Shown: positions 49,025 through 64,000 of the stretch, in pieces
How the letters are laid out: each line of letters starts with the position of its first letter
How positions within the stretch are numbered: position 1 is the stretch's first letter
Source of the DNA: Nymphaea colorata
Taxonomy: Eukaryota > Streptophyta > Magnoliopsida > Nymphaeales > Nymphaeaceae
DNA length: 64,000 bases
NCBI RefSeq assembly: GCF_008831285.2
Contig: NC_045147.1
Span: 11,783,427-11,847,426, forward strand
Direction: 5' to 3'
Position numbers and translations under genes: made by a program
The notes under the pieces: generated by a model
Databases searched by the model: none
What the model saw: only the letters and a program-made list of their open reading frames with translations
Told to the model about the DNA's origin: nothing

Positions 49025-50413
49025 GGAGTGGGTGATCTAAAACAAAATGGTATGCCAAACTAAGAAAAGTTAAAGGCCTGTTTTCCAATATTGTATTAGA
49101 AGTTGGATTTTCTTGTAAGCGGTAATGTTGGTGGTACACGACCAATAATACGTTATCTTGCCCTGGACATTTCGTCCTCCGCCATGGATTGCTTGCCGTT
49201 ATTCTCAATGAGACAATATAAAACAGTAAAAAATTTCTATCTGCTTCAAAAATGACAAAAATGCATTTGATAGTAAATTATAAGTCCTTCCTCTATAAAG
49301 TCAAAAATAAAACTCACAAAATAGCCTTAAATAGAAAATGAAAAATACTCTTGTAGTGAAAAAGTAGAAGCTAGCCAGCCACCTAACATAGAACCCAACC
49401 TACTTTTAGCTTAGCTGCCAAATAACACATTTATGTCAGCTTAGGCATCCTTCCATATAAGTACATATAATAATATATATCTTATTATAAATAATTATAT
49501 TTATATATATATATATTTTTAATCAGGCTAAGCCGGTCTACGCTTCGAGCCCAGGTTTCGATCAGTCAGGCCGGACCAGGCCTGGGCTGCGGTCACGGGC
49601 TGCTCGACCTAAGCCAACTTCTTATGCCCTACCCAGCCCAGCCCTACTGATGCTTCCCATCCTTACCTGATACATTGCAAGTAAGACTTTTTTATATTTG
49701 TAAGGAGACACAAATCCAACAGAATAAGGAGTCCTAGTACCTAAGCTCAAGCCTGATCAAGTATTAGAACTAAAGTTAACTGCAACCATCGAAGCTATGT
49801 GAAGGGCAGATTCGATTTAGAGTCTCCAACTTATACTTTTATAACTTTTTATTATTTATTTATATTTAATTTAAATTAACACAACCTATTAAAAAAGTGT
49901 AAAAAGCTGGACAGAAAAGCAGGAAAATTTAGCGGAAGCTGGGAAGACTGACTTTTACCGTTTACAGCAGCGTTAAAAAAAATGGACTCTGTATCAGGTA
50001 ATCCAAAAAAGTGAGGCACAAATACGTCATTAATTGTAAAATTTTGGGCTTATTTGAAAATTTTCCACAAAGCAAACTCATTCCCATTTTCCGGTTCGTG
50101 TTCTCAAAAGCAATTTTTTTTTCCTCGCCTGCAAATGACAGCGGCGAGTCCCTTTTATTATATTATTAATCGCGAAGGCGAAGGAGGGAGCGAATCCCGT
50201 CGTAACCCGCACAAAATATCAAAAAGGAGGGAAAAAAAGGAAAAAGAAGAATTTCAATCCGGCGAATTCCTCGACTCTATTTCTTCTTCAGGCAGCTCTT
50301 TTGGAGGGGAGGTTTGCCTCCGGAGAGGAGATCTCCGTTCCCATTTTCCGGCTCCGGAATCGACAAATCCGGCGGAGGTGGGGTCGGTCTCTGAATTCAT
50401 TGGAGCTGTTCTG
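49025..50413. other. Gene-free DNA and PI4K beta upstream region
   Basis: An AT-rich stretch at 49460-49515 is followed by a GC-rich 'gcccagcccagcccta' segment (49520-49660) that resembles the end of a decayed DNA transposon. The final ~300 bp, rich in GA and CT and GC-rich near 50280-50400, probably hold the PI4K beta promoter and first leader exon. Confidence 0.45.
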
Positions 50414-50762
50414 GTAAGAGGCTCTTGATTTCTCGCGCTTTTGTTGTGCTAGATGATTTTTTCCAGGTCCTGTTTTTGGTGCTTCGGCTTTCCGTATTGG
50501 TTGCATCAGGAATCCGTTTTGTTTCTAGGGTTTGCTTGGGATGATCGTCGATGTTGCTGGAGGGATTGAGCTTTTGAGTGAGTAGCATTCGGGAATTAGG
50601 GTTCCGGATGATTCGAATTTTGGTGTTGGAGGGTTTGGTGAATCAAAATCGGGGAAAGTGAGGCTCAGGGGCAGACGCCGTGGGTAAATGGTGATCGGGA
50701 AGATGCTTTGAGGGTTTCGGAAGGAAGCCCTTTCCGAATAAGGAACTAGGGTTCTCTTTTAG
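50414..50762 (+). other. Probable 5'-leader intron of PI4K beta
   Basis: CTG|GTAAGAG at 50414 is a strong donor, and TTCTCTTTTAG|C ending at 50762 is a plausible acceptor 15 bp before the start codon. The enclosed 349 bp contain several short ATG frames that splicing would remove. This is inferred from sequence only. Confidence 0.5.
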
Positions 50763-50777
50763 CGATTGGTGTGGATC

Positions 50778-64000
<13,223 letters not shown>

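Overview
The window is nuclear DNA of a flowering plant. Its genes have introns, and the set is plant-specific: a growth-regulating factor with a miR396 site, a fasciclin-like arabinogalactan protein, an MS2-type fatty acyl reductase, a plastid/mitochondrial NEET protein and a plant-type PI4-kinase beta with FFRR repeats. Long AT-rich gaps between genes are full of degraded transposons, microsatellites and tandem duplications. Strong G/C bias at third codon positions in the FLA and NEET genes would suit a monocot, magnoliid or early-diverging angiosperm, but the lineage cannot be fixed from this sequence alone.

Layout: (1) 328-3869, minus: VMS1/ANKZF1-like ribosome quality-control factor, 3' part off the left edge. 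(2) 3870-11938: gene-free, with diverged duplicated repeats and a three-copy ~178-bp array. (3) 11939-13525, minus: GRF transcription factor, three exons, complete, with an intact miR396 target. (4) 13526-31092: 17.5 kb without a supportable functional gene, holding MITEs, tandem duplications, possible tRNA-like SINE heads and a decayed plastid rpoC2 fragment in nuclear DNA. (5) 31093-32352, plus: single-exon FLA. (6) 32353-37875: microsatellites and two MITEs with recognisable target-site duplications. (7) 37876-40606, minus: MS2/FAR gene, nine exons, complete, with one GC-AG intron. (8) 42542-43212, plus: two-exon NEET gene, divergent from MS2. (9) 43213-50413: gene-free, with AT microsatellites and a recent 256-bp tandem duplication. 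(10) 50778 to the right edge, plus: PI4K beta, twelve exons visible, cut at the edge just after the DFG motif. Its 4.5-kb fifth intron carries a 3.25-kb hAT transposon in the opposite orientation, with perfect 8-bp target-site duplications and a frame-broken transposase.

The genes have unrelated housekeeping, developmental and cell-wall roles and do not form a pathway. No new multi-gene system was found. The most informative points are the mobile-element events: the hAT inside PI4K beta, a MITE whose end was later tandem-duplicated with its flank, and the plastid DNA insertion. The two regulatory/splicing points are the miR396 site and the GC-AG intron. Exon boundaries were set by hand from GT/GC-AG sites, reading frame and family similarity. 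Family comparisons are from memory, with no database search.
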